64,000 bases of DNA, taken from contig NC_071392.1 in NCBI RefSeq assembly GCF_022682495.2, forward strand, positions 74,050,097 to 74,114,096, written 5' to 3'. The stretch is from Desmodus rotundus. Lineage: Eukaryota; Chordata; Mammalia; Chiroptera; Phyllostomidae. The position numbers were made by a program, and so were the translations under genes. The notes under the pieces were generated by a model that worked only from the letters and a program-made list of their open reading frames with translations, did no database searches and was not told the DNA's origin. Each line of letters starts with the position of its first letter. Within the stretch, counting starts at the first letter, position 1. Shown piece after piece: positions 36,000 through 48,534 of the stretch.

Positions 36000-36110
36000 C
36001 TGAGCACCTACTGTGGGCCAATAACAGTGCTAGAAGTTAGCATGGGAGATATAATGATGAGCAAAAATCCTCATGAAGTTTACAGCCTAGCACAATTGCT
36101 CTCTCCCTAC
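36000..36110 (-). repeat. L2 3'-end relic, reversed
   Basis: TACTGAGCACCTACTGTGGG and ATGAAGTTTACAGCCTAG are the reverse complement of the L2 terminus. Confidence 0.6.
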
Positions 36111-36939
36111 AGATTTTATGAAGTCCACTATTTTCATGAATTCACTTTCATTAATTTACTTTCTCATTAAAAATGCCAAAATAATAAAAAATTTTCTTCT
36201 ATTAAATATTCAGCAGAAAAATCATAATTATCAACTTAGAAGGACTCAACTTAATTTGAGAAACCAAATGTCTACCAAAAATACATTACTGCTTATACAT
36301 ACAGAGTTAATACAAATATACATAATATATAATAAGTATGTTCTTTGGTATGACTAATTTATATGGACATATTAATTTGCATAAAGTATGATTGATTAAG
36401 AGAAAAAAATTATTTAAATAATTGACAATCATTTATGAAAATGGATCAGCTGACTTTTTGCAGTTTTCAGATAAGTAGTACAGTCTAGATCAGCATTTGA
36501 ATGAAACCTTTTGGTATGTCTAGTTCTCACATACCCTAATAGTTTGACTTGCTACAAAATTAAATTTACAGTTCAGTGGGAAGTTTGGTAGTAGGATCAG
36601 GTTAGGAGCTAGAATAATCTTTTAGAATTAAGTTATGTGATTTAATTGACTGACATTACCAATATACTGTATTGAAAATTCCAAAGGGAAAGTCTATGAA
36701 GCCTAAAGTTCCTGCCATAGACACAGCCACGTTATGAGGAGATGAATTCCCATATTCTTGCAGGTCATAATTATAGTTGATTAAACCAGTCATCATTTCA
36801 TGAGTCACATGAAGCCATATACAGTCTGGCATATAGTAGGTTTTAAGTGGACATTTTTGAATGAATGAACAAATGAGCAGAAGAGGAAGTAAACTCATAA
36901 GTGGCATAGTGGGGACTACAGAGAAAATGACTCACTCAT

Positions 36940-37400
36940 TAATTCACTCAGTAAATATTAACTAAATCAGGTACTGTGTGTCAGAAACTGTTGCAAACTG
37001 TATAGGTGTAAACAAAACTACACATGATCGTACTACCCCTCAATGAGTTGACAGTCTAATTAAAAAACATATCTTAATCCAAAATCATCCATTAAAATGC
37101 AAATGTAATATGCATAATATGATGTGTTATGATAAGCAATATGGTGCTATGAGAGGGTATGATAGAGAAATTTGACCTTGTCAGGGAAGTCAGGGAAGTC
37201 TTGCTAAAGAAAGTGACAAATAATTACCCAGAAGAAATGAGACCACAAAAGTGTTCTAGACACCAGGTCTGGCAAGTATAAAGGTCTTAATGAAGGAGGG
37301 CTAGTGTGCCTTTATACAGAGGACATGTTGTGAAATGAGGTTGTCACAACCATCATAGGCCATGCATTGAAGTCTTTTATCTTAAGAGCAAAGTAAAAGC
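36940..37400 (-). repeat. L2 fragment, reversed
   Basis: AATTCACTCAGTAAATATT, ...GAGTTGACAGTCTAATT and CATAGGCCATGCATTGAAG retain the reversed L2 order over about 460 nt. The sequence from 36.1 to 36.9 kb is mostly unrecognised, apart from an L2-like tail near 36,830. Confidence 0.5.
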
Positions 37401-37515
37401 ATCAGAGTGTGTAGCAGAATTGCAGATTTAATCACTACACTCAAATGAGGACACAAAACATGGTGCCATTATATTTTGTGTGTGTAATGTGTATATATAT
37501 GTATATACATGTTTT

Positions 37516-38690
37516 TAAACTGAGATATCACTGGTATCATATAACTGACATAATAAATTCACCCTGTTAGAATAAACAATTCAGTGGGTTTTAGTATATA
37601 TATTTAGAGAGTGGTTAAACCATCACTACTATCTAACTTCAGGAACTTTTCATCATCTCAAAAATAAATCTCACACCATTGGCAGGTATTCTCTATCCTC
37701 CTGTCTCCCCAGCCTCTGGCAATCACTAATCTACTTTCTGTTTCTGTGAATTTGCCTATTCTGAATACTTCATACAGATGGAATCATATACTGTGTGGCC
37801 TTTTGTGTCTGGCTTCTTTCACTTAGCATAATGCTTTCAAGGTTCATACATGATGTAGCACATACTTAATTTCTTTTGATGGCCAAATAATACTCCATTG
37901 TATAAACATACCACCTTTTATTCATGTACTCAACTGTTGATGGGTGAGTTGTTTCCATTTCTTAGCTGTTGTGAATAATGTTGCAATGGACACTTGCATT
38001 CAAGTTTTCATGTGGACGTATTTTTTTAATTTTTTTATTGTTGTTCAATTATAGTTGTCCCCATTTCTCCATTACTCTCCCCTGCCCTACCCACCCCCAC
38101 CTTCCACATTCAATCTTCCCTCCATTGTCTTTGTCCATGGAGCCTTTACACATGTTCCTTGACTTGACCCTTCCCCTCCTTTCCCCCATTATCTCCCTAA
38201 CCCCTCCCTTCTGGTCACTGTTAGTTTATTCTTTATTTCCATGTCTCTGGTTTTGTTTTGCTTGCTTGTTTCTTTTGTTGATTAGGTTCCAATTACAGGT
38301 GAGATCATATGGTATTTATCTTTCACCGACTGGCTTATTTCAGTTAGCATGATACTCTCCAGTTCCATCCATGCTGTAGCAAAGGGTAGGACTTCCTTCT
38401 TTCTTTCTGCTGTGTAGCATTCCATTTTTAGTTTTCTGAGAAAATTCCATACTGTTTTCCACAGTGGCTCCACCAGTCTGCATTCCCACCAACAGTGCAC
38501 TAGGGTTCCCTTTTCTTCACAACCTCAGCAGCACTTGTTGTTTGCTGATTTGTTTGTGATGGCCATCTGACAGATGTGAAGTGGTATCTCATTGTGGTTT
38601 TAATTTGCATCTCTCTGATGGCTAGTGATGGACATATATTTTAAAATCTCTTGGGTATATACCTAGGTGTGGAATTGCTAGGTCATATGG
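37516..38690 (-). repeat. Old L1 3' region, interrupted by a younger L1 end
   Basis: The plus strand carries the reversed ancient L1 3' end (CTTTCACTTAGCATAATGC, ATAATACTCCATTGTATA). It resumes at 38,640 with CTTGGGTATATACCTAGG. The break holds a younger L1 3' piece. Confidence 0.8.
38020..38635 (-). mobile_element. Younger, 5'-truncated L1 3' end nested in an older L1
   Basis: On the minus strand this ends ...GGGGACAACTATAATTGAAC and then AATAAAAAAATT and an A-run. The 5' end is truncated at about 38,630. The flanks share GGACGTAT..TTTTAA and GGACATAT..TTTTAA, a diverged duplication. Its last bases closely resemble the ends of the two HAL1 copies. Confidence 0.75.
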
Positions 38691-38699
38691 ATGTTCTGC

Positions 38700-39360
38700 T
38701 AGTGTTCACTATTAACATCTGGGGTAGATGAACTTCTGGCTTGTTCTTTACTTGCTTAGTCAGAGCCCAGTAATATCCCTCAGTACCTGCTGAGCTTCTC
38801 CTCACGCTGGCATCTGTGTGTTTGCTACATATTCCATTTAGTTCCAGGCAGATTGTCCATAGCATAGCCAGCCAGCTCTAAACCCAGCATCCAGGTCACA
38901 TGGGAACTGAGGGAGAATCACAAGTGCCAACTAAACCTCTCTCTGCCTGAGCATACCACAGCACACTTTTAACTATGGTATGCAGGTGTGTGAGACTGCC
39001 CTGCCCTGAAATTTCCTCCCAGGTTTCAGCATAGTAAGTAGAGAATAATTCATCCACTTTTGGTGTTCCTCCCAACTAATCAAATATACTTGCCCACAAT
39101 GGGTTGAGGCTGGGAGACCAGCACATCTCATCTCCCCTCCTGTTTCAGAATAAAGAGATGAGAATTTCTCCAAAATCTTTGTACCCTCTACCCTTCTAGT
39201 CCACCAAAATGAGTGAACTTTATTTTTACCTCTTCCATAGTTCAATGATTCTCACTAGGGGATGTTCTGAAACTCTGTACAGGAATTATTAGTTGTCATG
39301 ATGATTGGGAGGTGCAACTTGTATTTAGATGAGCAAGATTGGGGATTCCAGATATCTCAC
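38700..39360. other. Unassigned sequence
   Basis: This lies between two old L1 pieces and is richer in GC than its neighbours. I recognise no gene or repeat family. Confidence 0.4.
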
Positions 39361-39379
39361 CCTGTGCAACGCTCTGCCT

Positions 39380-40500
39380 GACTTTTTCAAATAACAGCTT
39401 TATGGAGATAAAATTTAAACATTATGCAATTCACCTATTTAAAGTATTATTCAATGATTTCAGTATATTTAGAGTTGTGCAACCAACACCACAATCCATC
39501 TTAGAACATTTCATTACCCCCAAAAGAAATCCTATACCCGCTAGAAGTCACTCCCCATTTCACCTCGACCCCTATCCTGAAGTAACCACAAATGTACTTT
39601 CTGTCTCTATGGACTTGCCTATTCTGAATATTTTGCAGTAACTGGACATGCACCATATGTGATCCTTTGACTTGTTTCACTTAGCATAATGTTTTCAAGG
39701 TTCATCCATATTGTATCACATATCAGTACTTCATTTCTTTTCATTGCCACATACAGTCAAACCTCAGTTCTCAAACGTCTCCTGTCTCAACCGGTTTGGT
39801 TCTCAACCAAGTTGTTCACAGGAAAAAATGTCTGGATTGTCAAACAAAACCTTATTTCTTGACCCAACAACCCTTCCATAATGATACCTATGTGATCAGT
39901 CACACATCTCTCCAGCAACAAAGGGGAGAATGTATGAGTGTAAGTATGATTCAGTTTTTGAACAAATCACTCCTCACACAGTCTTCCGGAACAAATTAAG
40001 TTCAAGAACTGAGGTTCCACTGTGATATTCTATTATATGGATATACAGTTGACTTATCTATTCATCAATTGATGGACATCGGGTTGTTTCCACTTTGGGC
40101 TATTATAAATACTGCTGCCAGAACATTCATGTACAAGTTTTCTTGTGGGCATATTTTATTTCTCTTGGGACTATGCCTAGGAATGTAATTGCTGGGTCAT
40201 ATAATAACTGTATGTATGACTTTTTGAGGAAATGCAGACTGTTTTTCAGAGTACCTGCACCATTTTACAATCCTACTGGCAGTGAATAAAGGTTCCAATT
40301 TTTCCACATTCTTGCCAACATTTAGCATTGTCTGTCTTTTTTATTATAACCATCCTAGTATAAAGTGGGACCACACTGTACTTTTGGTTTGCATTTCCCT
40401 GGCAGCTAATGATGTTGAGCATGTTTTCATGTGTTTATTGGCCACTTATATATCTTCTCTGGAGAAATATCATGTGTGACTTTTGAATGTCCCACTAGAC
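39380..40500 (-). repeat. Old L1 3' region, interrupted by a MITE
   Basis: The reversed L1 3' order is continuous on both sides of 39,757-40,022: GAGTTGTGCAACCAACACCA, TTAGCATAATGTTTTCAAGG, then GATGGACATCGGGTTGTTTC and TAATGATGTTGAGCATG. Confidence 0.8.
39757..40022. mobile_element. TA-flanked MITE (Tc1/mariner-pogo type)
   Basis: Inverted ends match over about 24 nt: CAGTCAAACCTCAGTTCTCA on the left and, reverse-complemented, CAGTGGAACCTCAGTTCTTG on the right. The left flank is TA and the right TG, consistent with a TA duplication with one change. It splits an L1 sequence that is otherwise collinear, so insertion is certain. The exact family is not assigned. Confidence 0.75.
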
Positions 40501-40909
40501 TTTCATAAAGATGAAAATGCTTATAATTATAGAATCTAACTCTAGCTTTCCATATAATCATGAAGAATTTTACTTGGTTTTAACATACAGTAAATTCAAG
40601 GAATGCACCTTCCAGGCATATTGAGTACCTTTTTATACCTTGTTTTGTTTGGAAGCTTAGCAAGGTTTGTTTATTATTCCAGAAGACATCATCATCGGCA
40701 GTGCCCTAATGGTATTTGAATTGCTAGTGCAACGTGCCTTTCTATATCAGTTTGTATGTGACATGCAATATGTATCTAAAGAAATTTGAGACACTTTTAA
40801 TAGAGTTAGTAACACAGGGATCTCATTGAATGTTAACAATAAGGGTTGCTTTTAAATATGTTATGTTACCTCTAACATATATTTTAATGTTGTGTGACAC
40901 TGTTACATA

Positions 40910-41689
40910 CCAGGTCTGTCCAGAAGGTAGCCAGCCATGTAATATGAAAAATAGAGGCATTTATTAAAGAAGATATAAGATACAAGAAACATTGTACATA
41001 GGACAATGACACCTCAGTTGCCTTCGAAGTAGGCGCCTTGGGACCTGACACAGTTCTCCCAATTGCCATCAGCTGCCTTGTCATATTTTCCTGAATCTCA
41101 TCAACAGTCTGAAATCTCTTCCCTTTCAAAGGTGATTTTAGTTTCAGGAAAAGCCAGAAGTCTCAAGGTGCCAAATCTGAGCTGTAGGGGGGCTAAGATA
41201 TCTAGATGATTTGATGTTTCACCAAAAACTGCTGCATGAGACGTGATGCATGTGTGGGCATGTTGTCATGATGAACCTGCCATTCACTAGTTGTCCATAG
41301 CTACAGCTTTCTGAATCACCCAAATAGTTTCTGCAGAGGACTATTCAGTCTACAGCTAAACTGAGCTGAAGGCACCTGATCTCCTCTGATCTTGGAAGCT
41401 AAGCAGGGTCGGGCCCAGTTAATCCTTGGAAGGGAAGAATGTTCAAGCTTAACACAAAATTTGATGCAGATTCGCTGCTCTATTTGCTCAGTCATTTTGA
41501 ATGTGATGTCACACAGTATACACGCTCACTCAATGACATCTATGGCTCCCACTGACTAGTACAGTGAAGTCATCATTGTTTATGAATGCACATTCCAGTC
41601 CACTCTCTTTGGCTGCCAGGTTACACTGATGTTGTGCAAACAGTTCTTGTTATATTAACAATAGCTGGAATTTTTCCAGATAGACCTTG
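40910..41689 (-). mobile_element. Deleted mariner transposon, copy 1 (with nested 5S fragment)
   Basis: The ends are CCAGGTCTGTCCAGAAGG and, reverse-complemented, CAAGGTCTATCTGGAAAA, flanked by TA at 40,908-40,909 and 41,690-41,691. On the minus strand it keeps a transposase N-terminus (MTEQ...) and a C-terminal stretch (LKGKRFQTVDEIQENM-like), but the middle is gone. Apart from a 5S insertion it has the same length and deletion junction as the copy at 49,472. It is non-autonomous. Confidence 0.85.
41348..41438 (+). pseudogene. 5S rRNA pseudogene fragment nested in a mariner
   Basis: Starting with GTCTACAGCT, it preserves the 5S internal promoter region nearly intact (GGAAGCTAAGCAGGGTCGGG) and ends at GGAAGGGAAGA. 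About 90 of the 121 nt are present and the 3' end is missing. The flanking mariner reads straight across it in the other copy. The bordering GACTATTCAG and GAATGTTCAA suggest a short, diverged target duplication. There is no A-tail. It is not a functional rRNA gene. Confidence 0.85.
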
Positions 41690-41691
41690 TA

Positions 41692-43757
41692 AGCTGTGAA
41701 AATTATATATTAAAATTATGTAACTTGTAATGGTTTGTTTTTCAGTCTTACTTTGATTCTGATCCCAGAAGCCCATGAAACAATCATTTTGTTAGCCTCT
41801 TCCAATACAGTATTATTTTCCAATCTGCCTGCTTCCTCTTTGCCTATCTGAAGATATATTATCCAAGGCTTTTTCAAATGCCAAAGATTGGATGTGATTG
41901 GATTTTAAGACAGGAGATATGTTTTTTGTGCATGTGATACCTTATCACTGCCTATCTGATGTAATTATAAAGAGAATTACTCTAACCTGTACTAACAAAT
42001 AAGACCTAACTTGTTTGTACAAATGTCATACTTCCTCATTTTCTTCATTACATCATCTGTAATTTCTCCTGGCTGTTAACCACACTTCAATTATGGTTGT
42101 TTCTCTCTTATCACATACAAATAAGTCTGATCTAGTATTACATATCTTAATTCTAGTTTATATTGTCATTTCCACTTGTACTTCTGCTCTTTTATGTTCC
42201 TATATTTCTTGTACAGATAAGTTTACTACCCTTAAATTTAAACTTTTTTGTTATAACCAAACTCAAACATCTGTCCTCCTTCATTATATCTGCTAGTTTA
42301 GACATGCCCAGACATTTACACACTGAAAAACTTATTTCATAATAAATTACTTTTCCATTATTTCTCCTTTATATTAGGCTCAGGCTATTATATTGATTTT
42401 CTAGAATTATATGTGGAAATAATTTATATTACCTATGACTATCATCCCAGCATAATAAAGGAAGTGTTACAAAACATTAGCATTAAAAATGGGGCATTGG
42501 ATCTGAGACAGTTGTGACCCATCACTTATTCACTACAGGACAGCAAGCTTCATGGCCTCACTATCACAGGAGGAAGCAGTATCTTCTCTACATTATGGCA
42601 GGTGCTATGATATCAGGTGAGTAGGGTTGGTTCTTGATATAGGAGTAAGATAATCATCTCTAACCCAAGACTGGTTTCAAGATTAAAGAAGTTAAGTAAG
42701 TTCCCTCACAATTCCAGAGCAGTAAGCCTTAAGGCTCAGCTTCAAAAGTAGATGATAAAACCCATCATTTAAGGAAAAAATTTAAGTGTGTTATTTTACT
42801 TATTGCTAACTATATTTTAAGCAGAGTCGGGGGTAACATATTGTGTTTGGGTTCTACAAACTCCAACTCTGTGCAGATAATTGACTGTGAGAGGCTCATG
42901 TATGGACTCAAGAGAATATGACAGCCTTTCTGGTTTCCTCTGAAATCTAGTGCAAATGTGGCCAGTATTCTCCCTTGTTCCCTTATGGTGCCAAGTATTG
43001 TTAAATTAATCTTTTATCACTAAAAGTCATCTGGGATCTTACAAAATTAACAACATAGGAGTATAATTTAAAGACATAAAACATAATTAGGGAGTGACTT
43101 AATGATCTTAAGAATCAAATGCCTTTATATTCTAATTTTATGTATTGATTAGCTTTAAGTAAAATAGTTGTACTGCTGTGGTTTGAGTCTCTACTACTTC
43201 CAGCTAATAAAGTCAAGTCTTGAAATGAGAGTCCGCATGAGCGGGAAATATAGAAATGAGAGCATGATTGCTTTCTCAATCTGAATCTTCCCATTTTATT
43301 TTAGTTTTAATATATGATTTGATGAAGTAGAATTAAGTCCAATATCAAGACATCTCCTATAATTAACACATGGTATTATATATAGTAACAGGAGTCACAT
43401 TGGTACATGATAATCACTTAATGAACATTCTATTATTGATCCAGCCACCAATATGGCTATGACATTCCAGACTGGAGAGAAAGAAAGAGTCATCAACTGC
43501 CCTCAAATTACTTTTGGGAGAAGGTGGGTATAAATTGTGTAGGATGGAATACAGAAGTCAAGATGGCCTAGAAGAAGACATTCCTGAGAAGGACCATAAA
43601 ATCTTTTTGTGGGAAATATTCAGTAAGGAAAAAATATGTATCTGTCTACTGGAAATAAAGAGAGAGAAGACTAGATGAACTGGATTTCTTTGTCCTTTTT
43701 GGATAGAAGGTTCTGTGGTTCATTAAGAATTATAACTAAACTAAAACGAAGTTTTGG
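41692..43757. other. AT-rich sequence, nothing recognised
   Basis: No open frame of note and no repeat family could be assigned over this 2-kb stretch. Confidence 0.45.
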
Positions 43758-43971
43758 GCCCTGGCTGGTATCGGTCAGTAGATTGAGCTTGGACTGCAAA
43801 TCAAAGGGTCACCAATTCCAGCCCTAGTCAGGGCACATGCCTGGGTTGCAGGCCAGATTCCCCACAACAGTGTGTGCGAGAGGCAATCACACATTGGTAT
43901 TTCTCTCCCTCTCTTTCTCCTTCTCTTCCCTCCCCCCTTTCTAAAAATGATAAATAAAATCTTTAAAAGAA
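43758..43971 (+). mobile_element. Ves SINE
   Basis: Short subtype with CCCTGGCTGGTATCGGTCAG and the TCTCCCTCTCTTTCTCC tract. The target duplication TAAAACGAAGTTTTGG (43,742-43,757) recurs at 43,972-43,987 with one mismatch. Confidence 0.93.
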
Positions 43972-44097
43972 TAAAATGAAGTTTTGGAGGATCACTTGAT
44001 GACTAATTCCTTGATTGAAATTGCTGGTTTATTAATTGTATATACTTTAGTAACACATGCTTTATCTTTCTTTTCTCTTGTTTGACCAGTCACTTCT

Positions 44098-44283
44098 ATT
44101 TAAAAAAAATATATTTTTTTATTTATTGATTTTAGAGAGCAAGAGTAGGGAAAAAAGATTTGTTGTTCAATCTATTCTTGCACTTTTTGATTGCTTCTTG
44201 TACGTGCCCTGACTGGAGATAGAACCTACAACCTTGGCGTATTGGGACAATGCACTAACCTACTGAGCTACCCAGTCAAGGCC
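44098..44283 (-). mobile_element. Ves SINE, reversed
   Basis: The plus strand reads TTTATTTATTGATTTTAGAG... to CTGAGCTACCCAGTCAAGGC. The duplication TGACCAGTCACTTCT (44,083-44,097) recurs at 44,284-44,298 with one mismatch. Confidence 0.92.
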
Positions 44284-44372
44284 TGACCAGTGACTTCTTA
44301 ATAAAATGGAGAATCTTTATGAAATATGACTTCTTATAACACAGATTCAGCAATCCTTTTGCTTACAGTACT

Positions 44373-44785
44373 AGTTTTCTAAGGCTGTCATCCAAATGCC
44401 ACAAACTGAGTGGCTTAAACAACAGTTTGGAGGCTAGAAATACAAGATCAAGGTCTCAGTAGGACCACGCACCCTCTTAAGGCACTAGGGAAGGATCTGT
44501 TCCAGGCCTTTCTCTGAGCTTCTGGTAGTTTTTTGCTCTTGGGAGCATAACAATCCTCACTTGTGTTCTCCCTGTATGCATGTCTCTGTGTCCAGATTTC
44601 ACCTTTAAATAGTACACCAGTCATATTGGATTAGGGATCCACCCATTCCATTATGACATCATCTTAACCAGTTACAGCACAACAACCATATTTCCAAACA
44701 AGGTCACATGCTGAAGTATTGGAGGTTAGAACAACATATAAATTGGTGGGAGATGACACAATTCAACCTGTAACACTTACCTTTT
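44373..44785 (-). mobile_element. MLT1-type (ERVL-MaLR) solo LTR
   Basis: The phrases CAAACTGAGTGGCTTAAACA, GGAAGGATCTGTTCCAGG, AGTCATATTGGATTAGGG and CACAATTCAACCTGTAACA follow the reversed consensus of this old LTR group in order. The opposite-strand relative lies at 50,420. Confidence 0.75.
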
Positions 44786-45162
44786 TGCTCAAAGCAAATG
44801 CTTCATCTATGAAATTACAGCTGTGGGAAAGGAAGTAAAATAGTGGTTTTGAATAGTGGTATGGCAACGGCTTCTACTTTCAATTTCTAAGTCCTCCTAC
44901 TTATTTTTCTTCTTGATTTTAAGGAAGAAAAATACCAGAAGGCTTGGACAATTCTAAGTGTCCATAAGTCACTCTGAGTGTTCTTCATAAGAGACAATAG
45001 CAATAAAGATACAACTCCCTGTCACAGAAATATATGTAAAATTATCCACAAAACTTCAGTGTCAAGAAATTGCTACCTTTAGATTTGATCATATAAAACA
45101 CAAATAATATGCACTGCCCCTTAGCTTCCTGCTCCCATTTTCCTCAAGTTTAAGAATCTTCA

Positions 45163-45383
45163 GCCCTGGCTACTGTGGCTCAGTTGGTTTGAGCATCATT
45201 ACAAAGGTTGCGGGTTCCATTCCAGTCAGGGCACATGCCTGGATTGTAGGTTCCATCCCTGGTCAGGGCACATGCAGGAGGCAACCAAACATTGTTTCTC
45301 TCACATTGATGTTTCTCTCTCTCTTTCTTTTCCCCGTCCCCCATTTTCTTCTCTCTCTGGAATTTAAAAAAAAAAAAAAAAAA
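45163..45383 (+). mobile_element. Ves SINE with long A-tail
   Basis: It has the tRNA-like head CTGTGGCTCAGTTGGTTTG and a CT tract. A run of about 22 A indicates a fairly recent insertion. The perfect duplication AAGAATCTTCA flanks it (45,152-45,162 and 45,384-45,394). Confidence 0.94.
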
Positions 45384-45394
45384 AAGAATCTTCA

Positions 45395-46765
45395 AAGCAA
45401 AACCAACCCAGGCAAAATTATGAAGTAAAAGAGAATTGCTCTTTTAGCTCTTCTCTTCCTTCCCTTGTTTCCTCCCCTTGCACAGCTTCCCTCAGACACT
45501 TCACTGCGTTCAAATGCCTTTCCTGGATGGCAGTCCCAAAATGAGAATGGGGAGGAGGAGGCAAGCTGGGCAGGGCAGAAAGCAGGTAACCAAGAACCTG
45601 TCTAGGGGGAGTAGGAGGAAGGAGGGAGGGGCCGAAGTACTGCTTCTGAGACCATGGCTGCAACTCTTCAGCACATGCTCCATTGTCCCATCAGACTTCC
45701 CTTATTAAACCTCAAGTGCGGTGGCTCCACAGAAAAGGGAGCAATATTTTCATGCAAGTAGATCTTTGTATTGGTCCTTCAATCACATGGCACAATAAGG
45801 ACACCAAGACATAATGTAAATAGTGTAGGATTTGGAACAAGAAAATCCGGATTTGTGTGCAGACTTTCTAACTAACTAAATGATATCATTAAACTTTTCA
45901 AAACCATGTTTTTATCATTTATGATGGTATCAGATAAGGTGGTATTCTATAAGGGTTATATTAAATAAGGTGAGTTGTGGCAGAGAGTACAAGCTAGCCT
46001 CCATCTTTGGGTGCACAGCCAGACTGTTTCCTTGTCTTTCTTACTGGCAGGTGGAGCCATGTGACTAAGTTCTCTCCAGCACAATGTATGCAGAAGTGAC
46101 TTGTGCCCTTCCTGGGCCAGACTCAGGGGAAAATCTCCCGCAGCTGCTGCTCTCTGCCCTTCCCATTCTGCAGGCTGGTTGTAAATGATGATGAGGTTCT
46201 AGGAACAGGAATGGAGCCCCAAGGATCTACGGATAGGATTCAGGGAGTTGTGCCTTAGATGAGGAAGAACTTTAAATCTTTACTTTCACTAACCTCTATT
46301 TGAAATGTTGAATTTCCTTTCATTACTAATGTAGGCAACAAAGCACAGTACTATGAGCAGTAACTTACCTTTTTACCAATAAAACTCACCAGTATTGTCA
46401 TATTTTATTGCAGTTGTTGCAGACAGCTCAAAATGCAATGTATACATATGCAATGTATAATGCTATGATATTATAGTAGTTGTTAACCCACTGCTAGATC
46501 TTATCGTTTAATGCATTAACAAAGCACACATATTACTATATCACAAATTCGATATTTTAATACTTTTATATCTATATTTCAATGTAATTTTATTATGGAA
46601 TCTTAAATATTTTGTTTTATGCATTTGTTAACATTGTTCCAAAAAGGAAGTTTTTACGGGCTCAACCGGACTGCCTAAGTGGCCTATGACACAAAAAGTT
46701 TAGGGCCCCTGGTAGGATTATGCTAAAAACAAAAAGATCTAGACACAAAAAGTTATTTAGAGGAG
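45395..46765. other. Unassigned sequence
   Basis: Open frames at 45,418-45,708 look like chance readings of purine-rich DNA. The stretch 46,000-46,260 (GGTGGAGCCATGTGACTAAG...) resembles an old interspersed repeat whose family I cannot name. Confidence 0.4.
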
Positions 46766-46769
46766 TCAG

Positions 46770-46960
46770 CAGGGAAGAGAAGGAGATTGACTACAAAGGA
46801 GCACAGGGAACTTCTTTGGAGCGATGGAAATGTTCTATATTTCAAATGTGATGGTGGTTACACAACTGTATGTATTGTCAAAACTCATTGAACTATACAC
46901 CTAAAAAGGGAGAACTTCATTATGTATAAATAAACCTGACTTTTAACAGAAAAACCCAGA
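46770..46960 (+). repeat. Old L1 3' end
   Basis: ATGTTCTATATTTCAAATGT, ACTCATTGAACTATACACCT and TATAAATAAACCTGAC follow the L1M 3' UTR. Confidence 0.65.
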
Positions 46961-47169
46961 ATCACCAATGAAAGGAAACTGCATGACCACATAGAGGAAA
47001 GTCACCCACTGACCTAAACAATGGCCCAAGGCTGTCCAATCAGAGAGAAATAAACTTTGGTTGTGTTGGGTCCAAGCTTGGGTCCATTTGTTACTATAGC
47101 TTAGACTACTTTAACATAGTAAAAGTACTTGTAAACTGTGAAATATAATACAGATATTGAAATGAGAAT

Positions 47170-47350
47170 ATTCATGTTCAAGTTCTGACACTGTTACTTT
47201 GTACATTTTCATAATTTGGACAACCACTTAACTTCTCTGAACTTCAAGCTCTTCATCTCCAGAATGGATAGTATTGATAATACTCTCTGTGTAATATGCT
47301 GTGAAGATGAAAGACTATACAAATCTTAGCCTAGAGTACACAGCAAATGA
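47170..47350 (+). repeat. MIR SINE relic
   Basis: ACCACTTAACTTCTCTGAAC and CTTCATCTCCAGAATGGATA match the MIR middle. From 47.35 to 48.5 kb nothing is recognised. Confidence 0.65.
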
Positions 47351-48534
47351 AGAAGTGTTTTTTAGGTAGTCACCTGCTCCATCAGTGTTGGGAGCATTAC
47401 CTAATGCATTTGTAGTACATAAAAATCTAGTATTACACTTCCCTTAACAAAACTATTTCTTGAGATATAGTCCCCCTTCTTTATCATATCTCATAGTTAA
47501 ATGGGATGTTCACGTCCATCTAATCTAACCTTTTTAATTTTCTATTTCTGCCTAGAGAAACAAACCTGAAGAGATAGTATGGCTTCCGATTCTGAGTAAC
47601 AGATTGGCAACTAAGAATCAGAACTGAAAGAAGATACAGAAAATCCCCACATTCTGAGTTGTTAAGGAAAGCTGTTAAGGAAAAGCCACCATCCAACCGA
47701 TCTTGGGGAAAGCTGCCATTCTATAAGAACTAAGTAGGGAAAAAAGCTGGAAAAGAAGTCACAACTTGGGAGCCTACAATTTTATTGAAATTCTGTGATT
47801 ATCTGCCTTTACTTCCTGCAAGCAAAAGGAGGGCAATCAGAAAGACTGGGGATTCCTAAACTTTCCCCTTCAACTCAGCTGGGGCAGAAGGATACAGTAT
47901 CTTGTCTAAGAGTAGATCAAGAACTGGATTAGCCACATGCCTGATGTGGCTTCAGAGAATGATGATAGATCCAAGAGTAGGTTTGTCTGGAAGAGGCAAC
48001 CTACATTTCTACTGTTTGGGGAAACAAGGATCTGGAATGTCTGTGGGTCAGGGTGATATGGCTGAAGGAGCCTAAGCCTCAGCAACCTTGCTTTTACTGC
48101 ACTGAACAATCACCCAACAGTTGATGAGATACCAAGTGAAGAGTACCACCTGTGGCAAGGGCTGTGGCCATGGTGCCAGCGGAGTCCAAGCCAGATCTCC
48201 CATGCTAGGGACTGTGCAAAGAGAATGTCCTATATAGCATCCTTCAAAGAATCAACAAATCCACTCAGAGAGAATCAGCATTTGTTACTACTACAAAATG
48301 CAAATGCATAAGCACCAGTCACAATCAACAGAGTAGTAACTACTACTTCTCTATGAGCCATTCTATAAGGAACTGCAGCCTCTGCCTTTTCTACTTGCTT
48401 CTCATGCCAGCACCATAGTGGAAGCAATGAGAAAGTAAGTATGAGGGAGGTGCCTCAGAGAGTGTACACTGTGTGTCCTCTCTCCACTCCCAGCAGCCAG
48501 GACACGGTGCCTACATCAGAGCCACTAACCAGGT

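Noticed and set aside
40884..41129. An 81-codon minus-strand frame as a possible host gene
   Set aside because: It is the C-terminal remnant of a mariner transposase inside an element bounded by inverted repeats and TA.
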